DNA of 64,000 nucleotides from Parablautia muri (GCF_009917485.1 NZ_QZDT01000025.1:1-64000), one strand, 5' to 3'. Shown: positions 7,797 to 16,039, counted from the first letter of the stretch. Translations and numbers: made by a program. Notes: a model not told the origin generated them from the sequence alone.

Positions 7797-8066
7797 ATGA
7801 TGTCACACAATAATGATTCAGTACGAAACAAGCTGATTGAGATTACAGATAAAGGCTTGATGCTAAAAGCAATTGCTTTAAATGTTGGCATAGATGTAAA
7901 TGATTTATCCAGGTTTAAAGGTGGAATGGAATGCTTGAAACAATCAGATATAGAAGTGTTATCTGAATATTTGAATGCTGTGGTTATTCCGCAATGGAAT
8001 AGTGTAACAAGAGAATTATCGCCAAAGAGGGAGATAAGTTTTGATTTATTGCGTGAACTGGATTGA
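7797..8066 (+). CDS. HTH-like small protein (89 aa)
   Basis: TTGGAGGTAA precedes two adjacent ATG codons (7797 and 7800); 7800 has the better spacing. The sequence DKGLMLKAIALNVGIDVNDLSRFKGG has the rhythm of a Cro-type helix-turn-helix, followed by a helix with SEYLNAVVIPQWN. Probably DNA-binding, possibly a regulator of the operon running to the helicase. Not assigned to a named family. Confidence 0.6.
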   Translation: MMSHNNDSVRNKLIEITDKGLMLKAIALNVGIDVNDLSRFKGGMECLKQSDIEVLSEYLNAVVIPQWNSVTRELSPKREISFDLLRELD

Positions 8067-8142
8067 TAAAAAGCTAACTAAAAATAAACATTGGGTGGGA
8101 TATCCCGTCTCACCCACCAACAAAACAGAAGGGAGAATTCAT

Positions 8143-8310
8143 ATGTTATTAGCTATGCTGCAAGCACTATTCAATTTCATGTTGAAATTAAGCGTAATAT
8201 TTGGATTTATTTTCATGATAGCGTGTACTGTATTTGTGATTGTTTGCATCGTTCATGGTGATATCAAGATCAATATAGTCAGAGTCAATGGAGAAAAAGA
8301 GAATGGATAA
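8143..8310 (+). CDS. Small single-pass membrane protein (55 aa)
   Basis: The start is ATG 8143 with AAGGGAG ten bases upstream; the longer frame to 8041 overlaps the previous gene and lacks a ribosome site. A hydrophobic core at about residues 10-38 is followed by a short charged tail. No homology is recognisable. Confidence 0.55.
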   Translation: MLLAMLQALFNFMLKLSVIFGFIFMIACTVFVIVCIVHGDIKINIVRVNGEKENG

Positions 8311-8346
8311 TAAAGGACGGTGATTACAATAATCTACAACGATTAC

Positions 8347-8469
8347 ATGTTCAATAGTAAATTCAAACAGAAAGTAGATGAATACTGCAAGAAATTGAAA
8401 ATTTCCGTAAAAGAAGCATTGAAACATGAGTATGTGAAAAGGCTACATAAGCATTATACGGATGTTTGA
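8347..8469 (+). CDS. Very small basic protein (40 aa)
   Basis: A helical, Lys-rich product starting MFNSKFKQKVDEYCKKLK. The ribosome site AAAGGACGGTG lies at 8312-8322, too far upstream of ATG 8347. Translation may therefore begin at in-frame GTG 8320 or at ATA 8329, adding up to nine residues. The codon pattern fits its neighbours, but the gene is short and confidence is limited. Confidence 0.4.
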   Translation: MFNSKFKQKVDEYCKKLKISVKEALKHEYVKRLHKHYTDV

Positions 8470-8489
8470 ACAGAATTGCAACAATCACA

Positions 8490-8515
8490 AGGCGGTGTAT
8501 TTCTTATACCGCCTA
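8490..8515 (+). other. Intercistronic hairpin
   Basis: AGGCGGTGTAT pairs with ATACCGCCT around a short loop. There is no T-run after it, so it is more likely an RNA-processing or stability element than a terminator. Confidence 0.5.
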
Positions 8516-8536
8516 TAAGAAGGAGAATATCATAAT

Positions 8537-8752
8537 ATGGGTAAATCTATATGGGATTTAGTAGGACAAGAAGTAGAAATACCATGTTCAAATAAAAGCG
8601 GAAATATCCAAGGTGTAGCAAAGATTAGGGACGAAACCAAACTTAATGCAACAATGAGAGTAAGACTTGATTTTGTAGGACACATTGATCCAACTGTTAA
8701 GGATGAAATGATAAGAGAATTGAAAGGATTTGTAAAGAAGTATTATTTGTAA
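8537..8752 (+). CDS. Small hypothetical protein (71 aa)
   Basis: AAGGAG followed by ATG at a good distance. The first 50 residues read as beta-strands (VEIPCSNKSGNIQGVAKI, ATMRVRLDFVGHI), the last 20 as a helix. No family recognised. It sits in the run of small genes between tubZ and the helicase. Confidence 0.55.
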   Translation: MGKSIWDLVGQEVEIPCSNKSGNIQGVAKIRDETKLNATMRVRLDFVGHIDPTVKDEMIRELKGFVKKYYL

Positions 8753-8764
8753 GCGGAGGAAATC

Positions 8765-9106
8765 ATGAGAAAACAGACAACAACAAAACAATTACAAAAT
8801 GCAATCACAAATAATCTGCTACAGATCACAAAATCAGAAATATATTATAAGACTTCCAGAAAGACAGAAATCCTAGATGCAGATAAATTTAAAGAGAATT
8901 TGGATTTCCTTTATGAAGCTGGTGTATTTGCTGATTTTGTGGATTGGCATTATGAGAAGAATATATCTACAAAAGATGAATACAAAGTTGATTCAGGTGC
9001 AATGAATCCATATTCAGAAAATGTTGTAACTGCATATTTGCGTGTTGCTGATGGTGTGGATAGAGAAGATATAGAGAGAACATTATTATTTTTGGAGGAG
9101 GAATAA
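8765..9106 (+). CDS. Hypothetical protein (113 aa)
   Basis: GCGGAGGAAATC precedes the ATG. The product is charged and helical with a Gln/Thr-rich start; it contains EAGVFADFVDWHYEKN and ends in FLEEE. No recognised family. Its stop overlaps the ribosome site of the next gene (GGAGGAGG), so translation is probably coupled. Confidence 0.55.
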   Translation: MRKQTTTKQLQNAITNNLLQITKSEIYYKTSRKTEILDADKFKENLDFLYEAGVFADFVDWHYEKNISTKDEYKVDSGAMNPYSENVVTAYLRVADGVDREDIERTLLFLEEE

Positions 9107-9304
9107 ATTATTACAAGAGATAGTAAAACGAAGATGTATATTATCAGGTCATTAGAACTGACAAACTGGCTATGTGGTCAAGGTTACAAGATTTTAAAGG
9201 TGGAAGATTCTGAAAAGAATCCCAAATATAAGATATTTCTTTTTGAAGATACAAAGCAGATTAGAAATAGTGTTGCAAAGTTCCTCTTACAAAAGGAGGT
9301 GTAG
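9107..9304 (+). CDS. DUF5659-like small protein with apparent ATT start (65 aa)
   Basis: The frame TRDSKTKMYIIRSLELTNW continues through LCGQGYKILKVE to KIFLFEDTKQIRN and ends QKEV. This order (short strand, helix with a Leu/Trp pair, strand, F-x-F-x-D/E strand, helix) matches the small DUF5659 proteins common in clostridial phages. An excellent GGAGGAGG lies at 9094-9101, but there is no ATG, GTG or TTG at the right place; the codons at 9107 and 9110 are both ATT. The first in-frame ATG (9134) is too far from the ribosome site. Confidence 0.6.
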   Translation: MITRDSKTKMYIIRSLELTNWLCGQGYKILKVEDSEKNPKYKIFLFEDTKQIRNSVAKFLLQKEV

Positions 9305-9309
9305 CCTAA

Positions 9310-10911
9310 TTGACCAACGGCAGCAAAAAGAAACTATGGGTATCGGAACTAATAGGAAACGATTATGAAAGCTGGCTTGGAAGAATTATTTTACTGGCAT
9401 GTGGAACAGGCAAAGGGAAAACAACTTTCGCATTAGGAACATACTGTAAGTTCCTTCTTTCAGAAGGAAAATCTGTTATTTATTTGTGTAATCGAACGAC
9501 TTTAAAAGAACAGATACGATATGACATTAATAGGTATGGAATAAAAGATATTACCTGTATATCGTATCAAAAGTTTACTCAGATGCTTATAAGTGGTGAC
9601 GTTATACCTGAATTTGATGTGTATATATGTGATGAAGCACATTATTTTCTTTCTGATTCAGAGTTTAATTTGTATACAGATATTATTTATGAGTATTTAA
9701 TCAATAGAAGTCACGATAAAACTTTGTTGTTTATGACAGCTACATACAGAAATATTTTTAATAAAATAGAGCGAGATATAAAGGATCAGTCAAGACAGGA
9801 AGCAATTAAATATTTTCTGCCTACTGATTATGGTTATGTAGATAAAATATGTTGGTTTAGAAATGGAGATTTATACGGAATCATAGACGATTTGTTGAAG
9901 AATACAGATGATAAAATCATGTATTTTTGCAATAGTATCACCAAAATGAGAAAGCTATATAATCATTATTCGCCAACAAAGGGACATAATTGTGATGAAG
10001 ACGAAAATGTAATACATGAAACAAAAATCCAGTATATGAATTTCTATTGTAGCGATACATCCGATAACAAAGGTGTAAATTTTGTAAAGAAGTATTGTTC
10101 AAAGGATATTATTTATAGAAATAAGAATACAGGTGGATATTCATTCAATAATAGACTGCTGATAACAACAAAAGTTTTGGACAATGGAGTAGATTTTAAA
10201 GACGGAAAAGTTAAACATATTATCTGTGATATTTTTGATTTGGAAAGTGCAATTCAATGTTTGGGAAGAAAACGTATCATAGATGAAAATGATACTTGTA
10301 TATTTTATATAAGAGATTATCAGAGCTATGAATTAAATCTATTTCATAAAAAGGTTGTTGAACAATTAGAACCTGTGTTGCTGCTAAAGGATAATAGGAC
10401 AGAGTGGATCAGTAGATATGGAAAAGATAGAGAATATAAGGACTATACGATATTTTTTGATTTTGATTATACGCATGATTGGAAAATCAATGAATTGCGC
10501 TTTGAGAAATTATTATCAGATGAAGCGATAATATTAGATATGAAAGAAAAGCGTACAAGTTATAGAGAAGAAATCCTTAAATATTTAGGCGAAACTGTTG
10601 CAGATAAAAGTATTGATATGTCAGATGTTACGCAAGAAAGAGTCCAAGATATTATTGAAATCTATCTGAAGAACAATGTAAATAAAAAATTGTCTAAAGA
10701 AGAGCAAGGGCAATTTGCAAATATCTGTGATATTAAAGATAGGTTCAATAGGCAACAAACATCCATAGGACAGATTAAAAAATATCTGGAAGTTAATTAT
10801 GGATTTACTGTAGTAAGCAAGCAGTATAAAGAGAAGAAAAGATATGTAAGATATTGGATTATTAAAAGGATTGATGATACAAAAAATCAGGTGCTTATTA
10901 GACCGCCATAA
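9310..10911 (+). CDS. SF2 DEAH-box helicase, probable element replication protein (533 aa)
   Basis: Walker A GTGKGKTT at residues 32-39, motif Ia near LCNRTTLKEQI, DEAH at 108-111, motif III MTAT near residue 141, and a second RecA lobe with TTKVLDNGVDF and QCLGRKR (motif VI type) near residue 320. These make a complete superfamily 2 ATPase. The C-terminal 150 residues are helical and unassigned. The TTG start at 9310 follows AAAGGAGGTG. In phages and plasmids such proteins unwind DNA at replication or act in recombination; a role in replicating this element is inference from its place at the end of the tubRZ-side operon. Confidence 0.85.
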   Translation: MTNGSKKKLWVSELIGNDYESWLGRIILLACGTGKGKTTFALGTYCKFLLSEGKSVIYLCNRTTLKEQIRYDINRYGIKDITCISYQKFTQMLISGDVIPEFDVYICDEAHYFLSDSEFNLYTDIIYEYLINRSHDKTLLFMTATYRNIFNKIERDIKDQSRQEAIKYFLPTDYGYVDKICWFRNGDLYGIIDDLLKNTDDKIMYFCNSITKMRKLYNHYSPTKGHNCDEDENVIHETKIQYMNFYCSDTSDNKGVNFVKKYCSKDIIYRNKNTGGYSFNNRLLITTKVLDNGVDFKDGKVKHIICDIFDLESAIQCLGRKRIIDENDTCIFYIRDYQSYELNLFHKKVVEQLEPVLLLKDNRTEWISRYGKDREYKDYTIFFDFDYTHDWKINELRFEKLLSDEAIILDMKEKRTSYREEILKYLGETVADKSIDMSDVTQERVQDIIEIYLKNNVNKKLSKEEQGQFANICDIKDRFNRQQTSIGQIKKYLEVNYGFTVVSKQYKEKKRYVRYWIIKRIDDTKNQVLIRPP

Positions 10912-10917
10912 ATAAGT

Positions 10918-10979
10918 GGTTGTTAAAATGTGCAAATCCTTACTATATAGAGAAATTGCAGATTTTGACAACCTTTTTT
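10918..10979 (+). terminator. Strong terminator after the helicase
   Basis: GGTTGTTAAAAT with a further GCAAAT arm pairs with ATTGCAGATTTTGACAACC, and TTTTTT follows. It ends the operon that begins upstream of tubR. Confidence 0.85.
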
Positions 10980-11096
10980 GAACGTGGGGTAAGATTCACA
11001 CAGATGTATTATATATCATATTTGTGGATTCTCCCCCAAAGAAAATTATCTGCTTACAAAAACATATCATTATTGGACAGATTGGCATATTGTGAA

Positions 11097-11113
11097 GCCG
11101 CGCTTTTTGCGGC
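11097..11113. other. GC-rich hairpin in a 330-bp gene-free stretch
   Basis: GCCGC-GCTTTTT-GCGGC. The complementary-type hairpin CCGC-AAAAA-GCGG lies at 11592-11604, beyond the next gene, so the two form an outer inverted pair around that gene. The rest of 10980-11200 shows nothing I can support. Confidence 0.45.
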
Positions 11114-11196
11114 GAAACAATGTGACAAGATGCTCCAATAATAATCACGGACTAAATTCAGAAAAGGACAGCTCTGCTGGACTTTGAGGAATTTAG

Positions 11197-11591
11197 GCTG
11201 TGCCTACTGTCAGAGACTACATAAAAGGAGACAAATTATTTATGACAAAACAGGATAAAGAGAATTTACAGAATAAGAAATTTACAGATTCATTATTAGT
11301 ATCATGTTTAGCTGCATGTGAACCAGTGATAAGTAAGAATGCTTATCTTGAAAAGAAATGGGCAAATTGTGGACAATCATACAATGGATGCTATGAATAT
11401 GAGCGTTTGGAATGGATGAGGTATAGGGAGAAGTTACGTTCATTATTGTTACCTGTATATTCTATGAAAATGATTATCCAAATGACTAAGAGTTGTAAGG
11501 ATAAATCAACACAAAAAGAAGTATTAGAAGTGATTGGCTTGATTGATAAGAATGACTATGAGTTTGTGTAGTCTCTGACAGTAGGCAGCCA
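11197..11591. repeat. 20-bp perfect inverted repeat enclosing one gene
   Basis: The left arm, 11202-11221, begins GCCTACTGTCAGAG. The right arm, 11567-11586, is its exact reverse complement over 20 bases, and GGCTG/CAGCC extends both arms with one 2-base bulge. The right arm includes the stop codon of the enclosed gene; the left arm ends just before its ribosome site. In RNA the arms would close a loop of about 345 bases holding the entire coding sequence. Confidence 0.8.
11242..11571 (+). CDS. Hypothetical protein inside the inverted repeat (109 aa)
   Basis: ATG 11242 follows AAAAGGAGAC; the frame extends to 11200 but there it runs through the repeat arm. The product is helical, with CLAAC, a conserved-looking W-x-x-x-G-x-x-Y-x-G-C segment and a KSCKDKSTQKE tail. 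No family is recognised. Because it is exactly bracketed by inverted repeats it may be a separately acquired cassette, or its translation may be governed by the long stem. Confidence 0.6.
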   Translation: MTKQDKENLQNKKFTDSLLVSCLAACEPVISKNAYLEKKWANCGQSYNGCYEYERLEWMRYREKLRSLLLPVYSMKMIIQMTKSCKDKSTQKEVLEVIGLIDKNDYEFV

Positions 11592-11678
11592 CCGCAAAAA
11601 GCGGCGGTGACTGATTGGTTCGCAATCAAAGATTGCTCACCGCTTATGACTTGATTGAGTAAAGGAGAAAAAGTATAT

Positions 11679-12857
11679 ATGGCGTATAATATAAAAGATT
11701 TAACGATTGATAAAGAATTTGAAGAATTACTACCAGTTTTAACACCAGAAGAATTAGAAAATCTTGAAAACAGTATTTTACAGTATGGGATGCTAGACCC
11801 TATAAAGATATGGCAAGAACCAGATACAGGTGAATTGATTATTATAGACGGTCATAATCGCTACAATATTTTGAAGAAACATGATATTGAATGGCACTCT
11901 TGGCAGGATTACAAAATCATGGATGATTTAGAGACAAGGGAAGATGTTAAACAGTGGATGCTTGAGCAGCAATTAGGACGTAGAAATTTAACTGAAACAG
12001 AAAGATATGAGATAGTACAAAAGTTTAAGAGTGTATTTCAGAAAAAAGCAAAAGAGAATCAATCTTTAGGCGGAAAAGGTTCGGCAAATTTGCCGAAAGT
12101 TGATACGAGAAAAGAAATGGCAAAAGCTACAGGTGTATCAGAAGGTACATATAGTAAGTTGGATAAGGTTATGCAGTCTGGCAATGAAGAAGTAAAGCAA
12201 AAGCTACGAGAAAAGGAAATATCCATTGACAAAGCATATCAGGAAATAAAGAATCCAACGCCTAAAGAAAAAGAATCAATTACACCAGAACAGAAGATTA
12301 TTGAGTTTGACAACCGTATGAATGAGATTGACAGGGAAATCTCTTCTTTGAGTTCTGAAAAAGAAACGCTGATGTGCAGGCGTAGATCTTTGTTTGAATC
12401 ATTGGATATTCCATTTACAGTTAAATACAGATTTGATCAAAGAAATGGAAGCCCATTTGTTTGGGAGTGCCAATTTTATATAGAGTTTGATGGCAAAGAA
12501 GAAATTCTATATAAGGGGAACTGTTTTTTTAATGAAAGCCCTGATACGTTTGATTTGAAAAATATACCTGAAAAATATCAAAAAGATTTTGAAATGGCTT
12601 GGGATATGGCACATAAAGAAGTAGTCAATGAAAATAATAAATATGATGCAAAGGCAAAAAAAGATACTGCGAAATTAAATGAAGCTCTAAGTGATATTCA
12701 AGAATTCTATAATTTTGCCAAATTGGATAAAGCAGAATATTATGTGAGAAAGTTCTATAAAGATTTGATGAAAATTTATCATCCAGATAATATAAAAACG
12801 GGTGACAATGAAGCAATGCAGTTTTTGAACAAAATGAAAGAATTGTGGGGGATATGA
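11679..12857 (+). CDS. ParB-like protein with C-terminal J-domain-like HPD segment (392 aa)
   Basis: Residues about 1-110 are a ParB/sulfiredoxin-type domain with IIDGHNRYNILKKH, the GHxR-like box; in ParB proteins this pocket can bind CTP. Residues 110-190 hold LGRRNLTETERYE and a helix-turn-helix (RKEMAKATGVSEGTYSKLDK). After a coiled-coil linker with EIDREISSLSSEKE, the last 40 residues read as J-domain helix II and loop, FYKDLMKIYHPDN, with HPD at 368-370 and a closing helix. The start is ATG 11679 after AAAGGAG. The first half is common in phages and plasmids for regulation or partition. The J-like end would imply an Hsp70/DnaK contact and is unusual. Confidence 0.75.
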   Translation: MAYNIKDLTIDKEFEELLPVLTPEELENLENSILQYGMLDPIKIWQEPDTGELIIIDGHNRYNILKKHDIEWHSWQDYKIMDDLETREDVKQWMLEQQLGRRNLTETERYEIVQKFKSVFQKKAKENQSLGGKGSANLPKVDTRKEMAKATGVSEGTYSKLDKVMQSGNEEVKQKLREKEISIDKAYQEIKNPTPKEKESITPEQKIIEFDNRMNEIDREISSLSSEKETLMCRRRSLFESLDIPFTVKYRFDQRNGSPFVWECQFYIEFDGKEEILYKGNCFFNESPDTFDLKNIPEKYQKDFEMAWDMAHKEVVNENNKYDAKAKKDTAKLNEALSDIQEFYNFAKLDKAEYYVRKFYKDLMKIYHPDNIKTGDNEAMQFLNKMKELWGI

Positions 12858-12918
12858 TATCCCTTACTTGCCTATAAGATTGTTATGCAAAAGTAAATTA
12901 TTAAGGAGGACACAAGCA

Positions 12919-13185
12919 ATTAACGATACAAAGATTCAATACCTATCAGTAGCAAACACAAAAATCTATAAGGTCACAGATATTGACTTTTGCAATCTGA
13001 CCATAGAAGCAAGTGAAACGGATTTATCTATTAGTGATGTTCCTGGGAGTGAAGTGTTTCCGGTTGAAGAGTTTGGGGAATTTAGGGTTAGGCTGTGTAA
13101 TGATGGTAGGATGGGAGCGATTGTTGATTTTGCGGAGTGGATAAAAGATAGAGGAAGTGATAAGAACTATGGAAAAAGAATATGA
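12919..13185 (+). CDS. Hypothetical protein with apparent ATT start (88 aa)
   Basis: AAGGAGGA at 12903-12910 is a near-perfect ribosome site, and the only in-frame codon at the right distance is ATT 12919. The frame is open further upstream, but there it passes through the ribosome site and a region without coding features. The product has alternating strands (YLSVANTKIYKV, CNLTIEA) and an acidic middle, then FGEFRVRLCNDGRMG. No family recognised. It overlaps the next gene by 17 bases. Confidence 0.55.
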   Translation: MNDTKIQYLSVANTKIYKVTDIDFCNLTIEASETDLSISDVPGSEVFPVEEFGEFRVRLCNDGRMGAIVDFAEWIKDRGSDKNYGKRI

Positions 13186-13321
13186 AAAAATGGAATATCA
13201 AATCAAAAATCTTAAAGAAGAAATCAGCATTCTGAGAGGGCGTCAAAGTACACTTTGGGGTGTATGTATTGTATTAACCTCTATAGTGACAGCTATGTTT
13301 ATGCATATGTTTATCTTGTAA
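13169..13321 (+). CDS. XhlA-like coiled-coil/TM small protein (50 aa)
   Basis: ATG 13169 after GAGGAAG. Residues 1-28 form a charged heptad-like helix (MEYQIKNLKEEISILRGRQS) and residues 30-50 one hydrophobic membrane segment. This is the architecture of phage haemolysin XhlA proteins, which work with holins at the cell membrane. No holin or lysin is adjacent, so the function here is uncertain. Confidence 0.55.
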   Translation: MEKEYEKMEYQIKNLKEEISILRGRQSTLWGVCIVLTSIVTAMFMHMFIL

Positions 13322-13386
13322 ATATTATGTCAATAAAATCCCTCTTTCAATAGTTGGGTGATTTGAAGTGAAACAGGTATAATAAT

Positions 13387-13413
13387 AGCCCTCTGGTAAT
13401 AATCAGAAGGGCT
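13387..13413. terminator. Bidirectional terminator
   Basis: AGCCCT-CTG and CAG-AAGGGCT pair, with A/T-rich flanks on both sides, between convergent genes (the XhlA-like gene on + and the Uma2-like gene on -). Confidence 0.7.
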
Positions 13414-13421
13414 AAATTTAT

Positions 13422-13922
13422 TTACTCAATGTCAAAGAGTTCGTCAAATGTAATCTTGAAGTTAGGGAACATGACAAGCTGTAAATCGTCTTTGTTTTGT
13501 TCTGTTACGGTCTTATAGAGATATGGATAAGCAGTATCATCATCTTTCCAGTCAAACATATAAATTTCGACTTGTTTTTTGCGCCAGTCAACAATCCAGT
13601 ATTCAGAAACGCCGACTTTACAATATATCTGCATTTTTTCATTCCGGTCATATTCCTCAGTGGAATCAGACAGGACTTCCATGACGAAACGGGGAATACC
13701 AGTAAATGACACATTTTTCCTGTCACGCATATTACAGATAATGGATACGTCCGGTATGACTATTTTATCATCATTTTCGCGCCATTGATATTGTACACTG
13801 TCACCAAAAACACGGCATAAGCTGTCTTTAATCTGGCTGCCTATTTTAATGATAAAATTGTGGATTACCATTGAATGTTCAAGGTAAGTTTTACTCATAT
13901 CTTCTATTGGTAAGGTATTCAT
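13422..13922 (-). CDS. Uma2-family endonuclease-like protein (166 aa)
   Basis: Motifs of the Uma2/DUF820 PD-(D/E)XK-like fold appear in order: VIPDVSIIC (the PD), GIPRFVMEVLS (the E-x-L after a strand), then YCKVGVSEYWIVD. Length fits the family. Uma2 proteins are abundant in cyanobacteria and Firmicutes, and their substrate is generally unknown. GGAGGTAACTCA precedes the ATG, and AGTATAAT near 13970 on the minus strand suits a -10 box. It is the only minus-strand gene of the element, so it is probably an independent cargo unit. Confidence 0.85.
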   Translation of the reverse strand: MNTLPIEDMSKTYLEHSMVIHNFIIKIGSQIKDSLCRVFGDSVQYQWRENDDKIVIPDVSIICNMRDRKNVSFTGIPRFVMEVLSDSTEEYDRNEKMQIYCKVGVSEYWIVDWRKKQVEIYMFDWKDDDTAYPYLYKTVTEQNKDDLQLVMFPNFKITFDELFDIE

Positions 13923-13973
13923 TGAGTTACCTCCGTTTGTTTTACGTTAATAGATATTTGTATTATACTATAA

Positions 13974-14288
13974 TTGAGGTTTGGAGACAAGATTTTTGGA
14001 AGACGTAAGAATGATCCAGCTAAAGACCGTAAGGCATTAGAAACATATGTCGAATTAAGAGGATATAAACATGGAGAAATGGGAAATGGCAGAAAGAAGA
14101 CGTGCCAAAATGGCACTTCTACTCTTGATGAAATTGCAAAAGAGCTAAATATGTCAAAGCGTAATCTTCAGAGAGCATTACGTATTGAACGTAATCTCAC
14201 GGATTCAATGAAGGAATTATTAGATACTGGTGAAATCACAAAAACTTTTGCATCTGATTATTTAGTGTGTAAAGGATTTTGGGGTTGA
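13974..14288 (+). pseudogene. Truncated ParB-like/regulatory HTH fragment
   Basis: The segment TSTLDEIAKELNMSKRNLQRALRIERNLTDSMKELLDTGEI is recognisable as the middle of the ParB-like proteins found in phages and plasmids (an HTH followed by a helix ending KELLDTG). The expected N-terminal ParB box is missing, and the frame stops soon after FASDYL, where a C-poor G/T-rich tract begins. No good ribosome site precedes the open frame. I read it as a remnant of a larger gene. Confidence 0.6.
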
Positions 14289-14360
14289 TTTGAGATTTTA
14301 GGAGTGGGGGTGTTGGGATTGGTAGGGAATGGGATTTTCTAAGAAAACATGTATTGCAGT

Positions 14361-14388
14361 TTGATAATCAGAAATTCTATGATAAAAT
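14361..14388 (+). promoter_or_regulatory. Probable promoter of the TIR-like gene
   Basis: TTGATA (14361-14366), a 16-base spacer and TAAAAT (14383-14388), 28 bases before the ATG. No operator is evident, consistent with steady expression of a defence-type gene. Confidence 0.5.
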
Positions 14389-14415
14389 AAACCTATTAAG
14401 CTATGGAGGTATATC

Positions 14416-15393
14416 ATGGAATTAACTGATAAATGTCCTTTTTGTGGAGGAAAAGATTGTAAAAGAAGTCCTATAACAGAAGGCGAGTGGATAGGAACAG
14501 ATAGTATTTATCTACAGTGTGAAAAAGGTTTTCAATGTACAATACACCCAAGTGTTTGGAAAGGAGATACAAAAGAAGTAATAAAAAGGTTTCATCAAAT
14601 ATATTTATTGTTAAATAAAGCACCTTTTGTAAAGAAAAATAAATATTTCTTTTTTTATGAAGAAAAATCAGTTGGTGATATTCGAGATAATTTTCAGAAA
14701 GTAAATGTTGCGGAGTTGATGAAGAATTATCCACAATCTTTTATGGATAAGATGGAAAAGGCTTTATATAATCTTAGCAAAGCTTATCCTATTTATGGAT
14801 ATATTTTTGGGGGAAATTTTGAAATGACGCATTTGCTTTACTGTGAGGGAGTGGAGTATACGGAGTATGCAACACAGGTAAGCGGAACATTAGATATATT
14901 ATGTGAGTTAGGATATTTAGACCATGATCTATCTAATTATCGTATTTCTGCTAAAGGCTGGGAAAAAGTATCAGAGATGGAGCAAACAGAATCCAACAAT
15001 CAAGGTTTCATTGCTATGTCGTTTAGGGATGAGACAAAGACAATTAGTGAATCTTTCAAAAATGCGATTAGCAGATGTGGTTATATTCCTAGAAGAATAG
15101 ACGAAAAGGAACATAACAATCAGATTGTACCGGAAATACTATTTGAAATATCCAGAAGTAAGTTTGTTGTAGTAGATGTTACATATCCTAATTATGGAGC
15201 TTATTATGAAGCTGGATATGCGGAGGCGTTAGGAAAAGAAGTGATCATATGTTGCCGAGAGGATGTGTTTAATAGTGACAAGAAACCTCATTTTGATATT
15301 GCGCAGAAATCTTCAATTGTTTGGAAGGATGAAGAGGACTTGGAAAATAGATTGTATAGAAGAATCGAAGCAACTGTAGGATTAAATAATTGA
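14416..15393 (+). CDS. Zinc-ribbon plus TIR/nucleoside deoxyribosyltransferase-like protein (325 aa)
   Basis: Residues 1-50 contain CPFCGGKDC and a later QC/C pair, suggesting a zinc ribbon. A middle region of about 140 residues is unassigned. From residue 197 the sequence reads GFIAMSFRDE, then RCGYIPRRIDEKEHNNQI, SRSKFVVVDVTYPN, and YYEAGYAEALGKEVI with E265 as the probable catalytic Glu. This order is that of nucleoside 2-deoxyribosyltransferase-like and TIR-like domains, which in several anti-phage systems cleave NAD or bind nucleotide signals. The gene has its own promoter, and the following gene lies 34 bases on. An NADase-type effector is inference. Confidence 0.75.
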   Translation: MELTDKCPFCGGKDCKRSPITEGEWIGTDSIYLQCEKGFQCTIHPSVWKGDTKEVIKRFHQIYLLLNKAPFVKKNKYFFFYEEKSVGDIRDNFQKVNVAELMKNYPQSFMDKMEKALYNLSKAYPIYGYIFGGNFEMTHLLYCEGVEYTEYATQVSGTLDILCELGYLDHDLSNYRISAKGWEKVSEMEQTESNNQGFIAMSFRDETKTISESFKNAISRCGYIPRRIDEKEHNNQIVPEILFEISRSKFVVVDVTYPNYGAYYEAGYAEALGKEVIICCREDVFNSDKKPHFDIAQKSSIVWKDEEDLENRLYRRIEATVGLNN

Positions 15394-15427
15394 TTTTTGA
15401 TTAATAGTATTTGGAGAAGGTGTTTAT

Positions 15428-16039
15428 ATGAACAAATATACTAAATCAAATTTAAGGTATGGAGATAAAGACGATGGCATGGCAGAACTTTATATTGATA
15501 TATGTGAAGTTAAAGATGCTGAATTATATACTACATATAGGTTCTATTGCTATTTAATAAATTATTATACAGAGAATATAATGCATAAGGATTTCCCAAT
15601 ATATTCTTCTGATATTTGACCATATATAAATTATTATAAAACAGCTTTATTATCATGTGTCAAAGATCAGGATGATAAAGCACTAAAAAAAGTGAAAGAT
15701 TTCGTGTTAAATAAATTTTCAAAAGAAAATGAGAAGTATTTGGATACTGTAAACAAAAAATATTTTGAACTCATTGAAAAAGTACCCAAATCTGAAGCGA
15801 TAAGAATAGATTATGAGGGAAGGCGTGAGTGGAGTAGCTTAGAACCAGAATATGGAGTTGATTATAATGAAATATTTATGAGCTTAGAAATTATTAGAAT
15901 GAGGACTTATTATAATGCATTAATGGAGAACATTTTAAGAGAAGGAATTATAGAAAAAAGAAAATTTGTATTAGGAATTGTTTTAGCAATAGTAGGAACT
16001 GCTTTAACGATATTTTTTGGATTGTTAACATTTCTATGA
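15428..16039 (+). pseudogene. Membrane protein gene interrupted by an in-frame TGA
   Basis: One continuous frame of 204 codons runs from ATG 15428 (ribosome site GGAGAAGG) to TGA 16037-16039 and is broken once, by TGA at 15617-15619. The part after the break stays open and ends in a typical membrane helix, VLGIVLAIVGTALTIFFGLL. The upstream part has a Tyr-rich YLINYYTENI segment; the downstream part is a charged helical domain. Either the gene is inactivated by one nonsense change, or readthrough occurs. Its closeness to the TIR-like gene suggests a two-gene unit whose second gene is broken. Not a recognised family. Confidence 0.65.

Noticed and set aside
8490-8515. Operon-ending terminator
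   Set aside because: The stem is good but no T-run follows and genes continue in the same direction at once.
10920-11141. 73-codon + strand ORF after the helicase
   Set aside because: It begins inside a strong terminator, has no ribosome site and no neighbour-like codon use.
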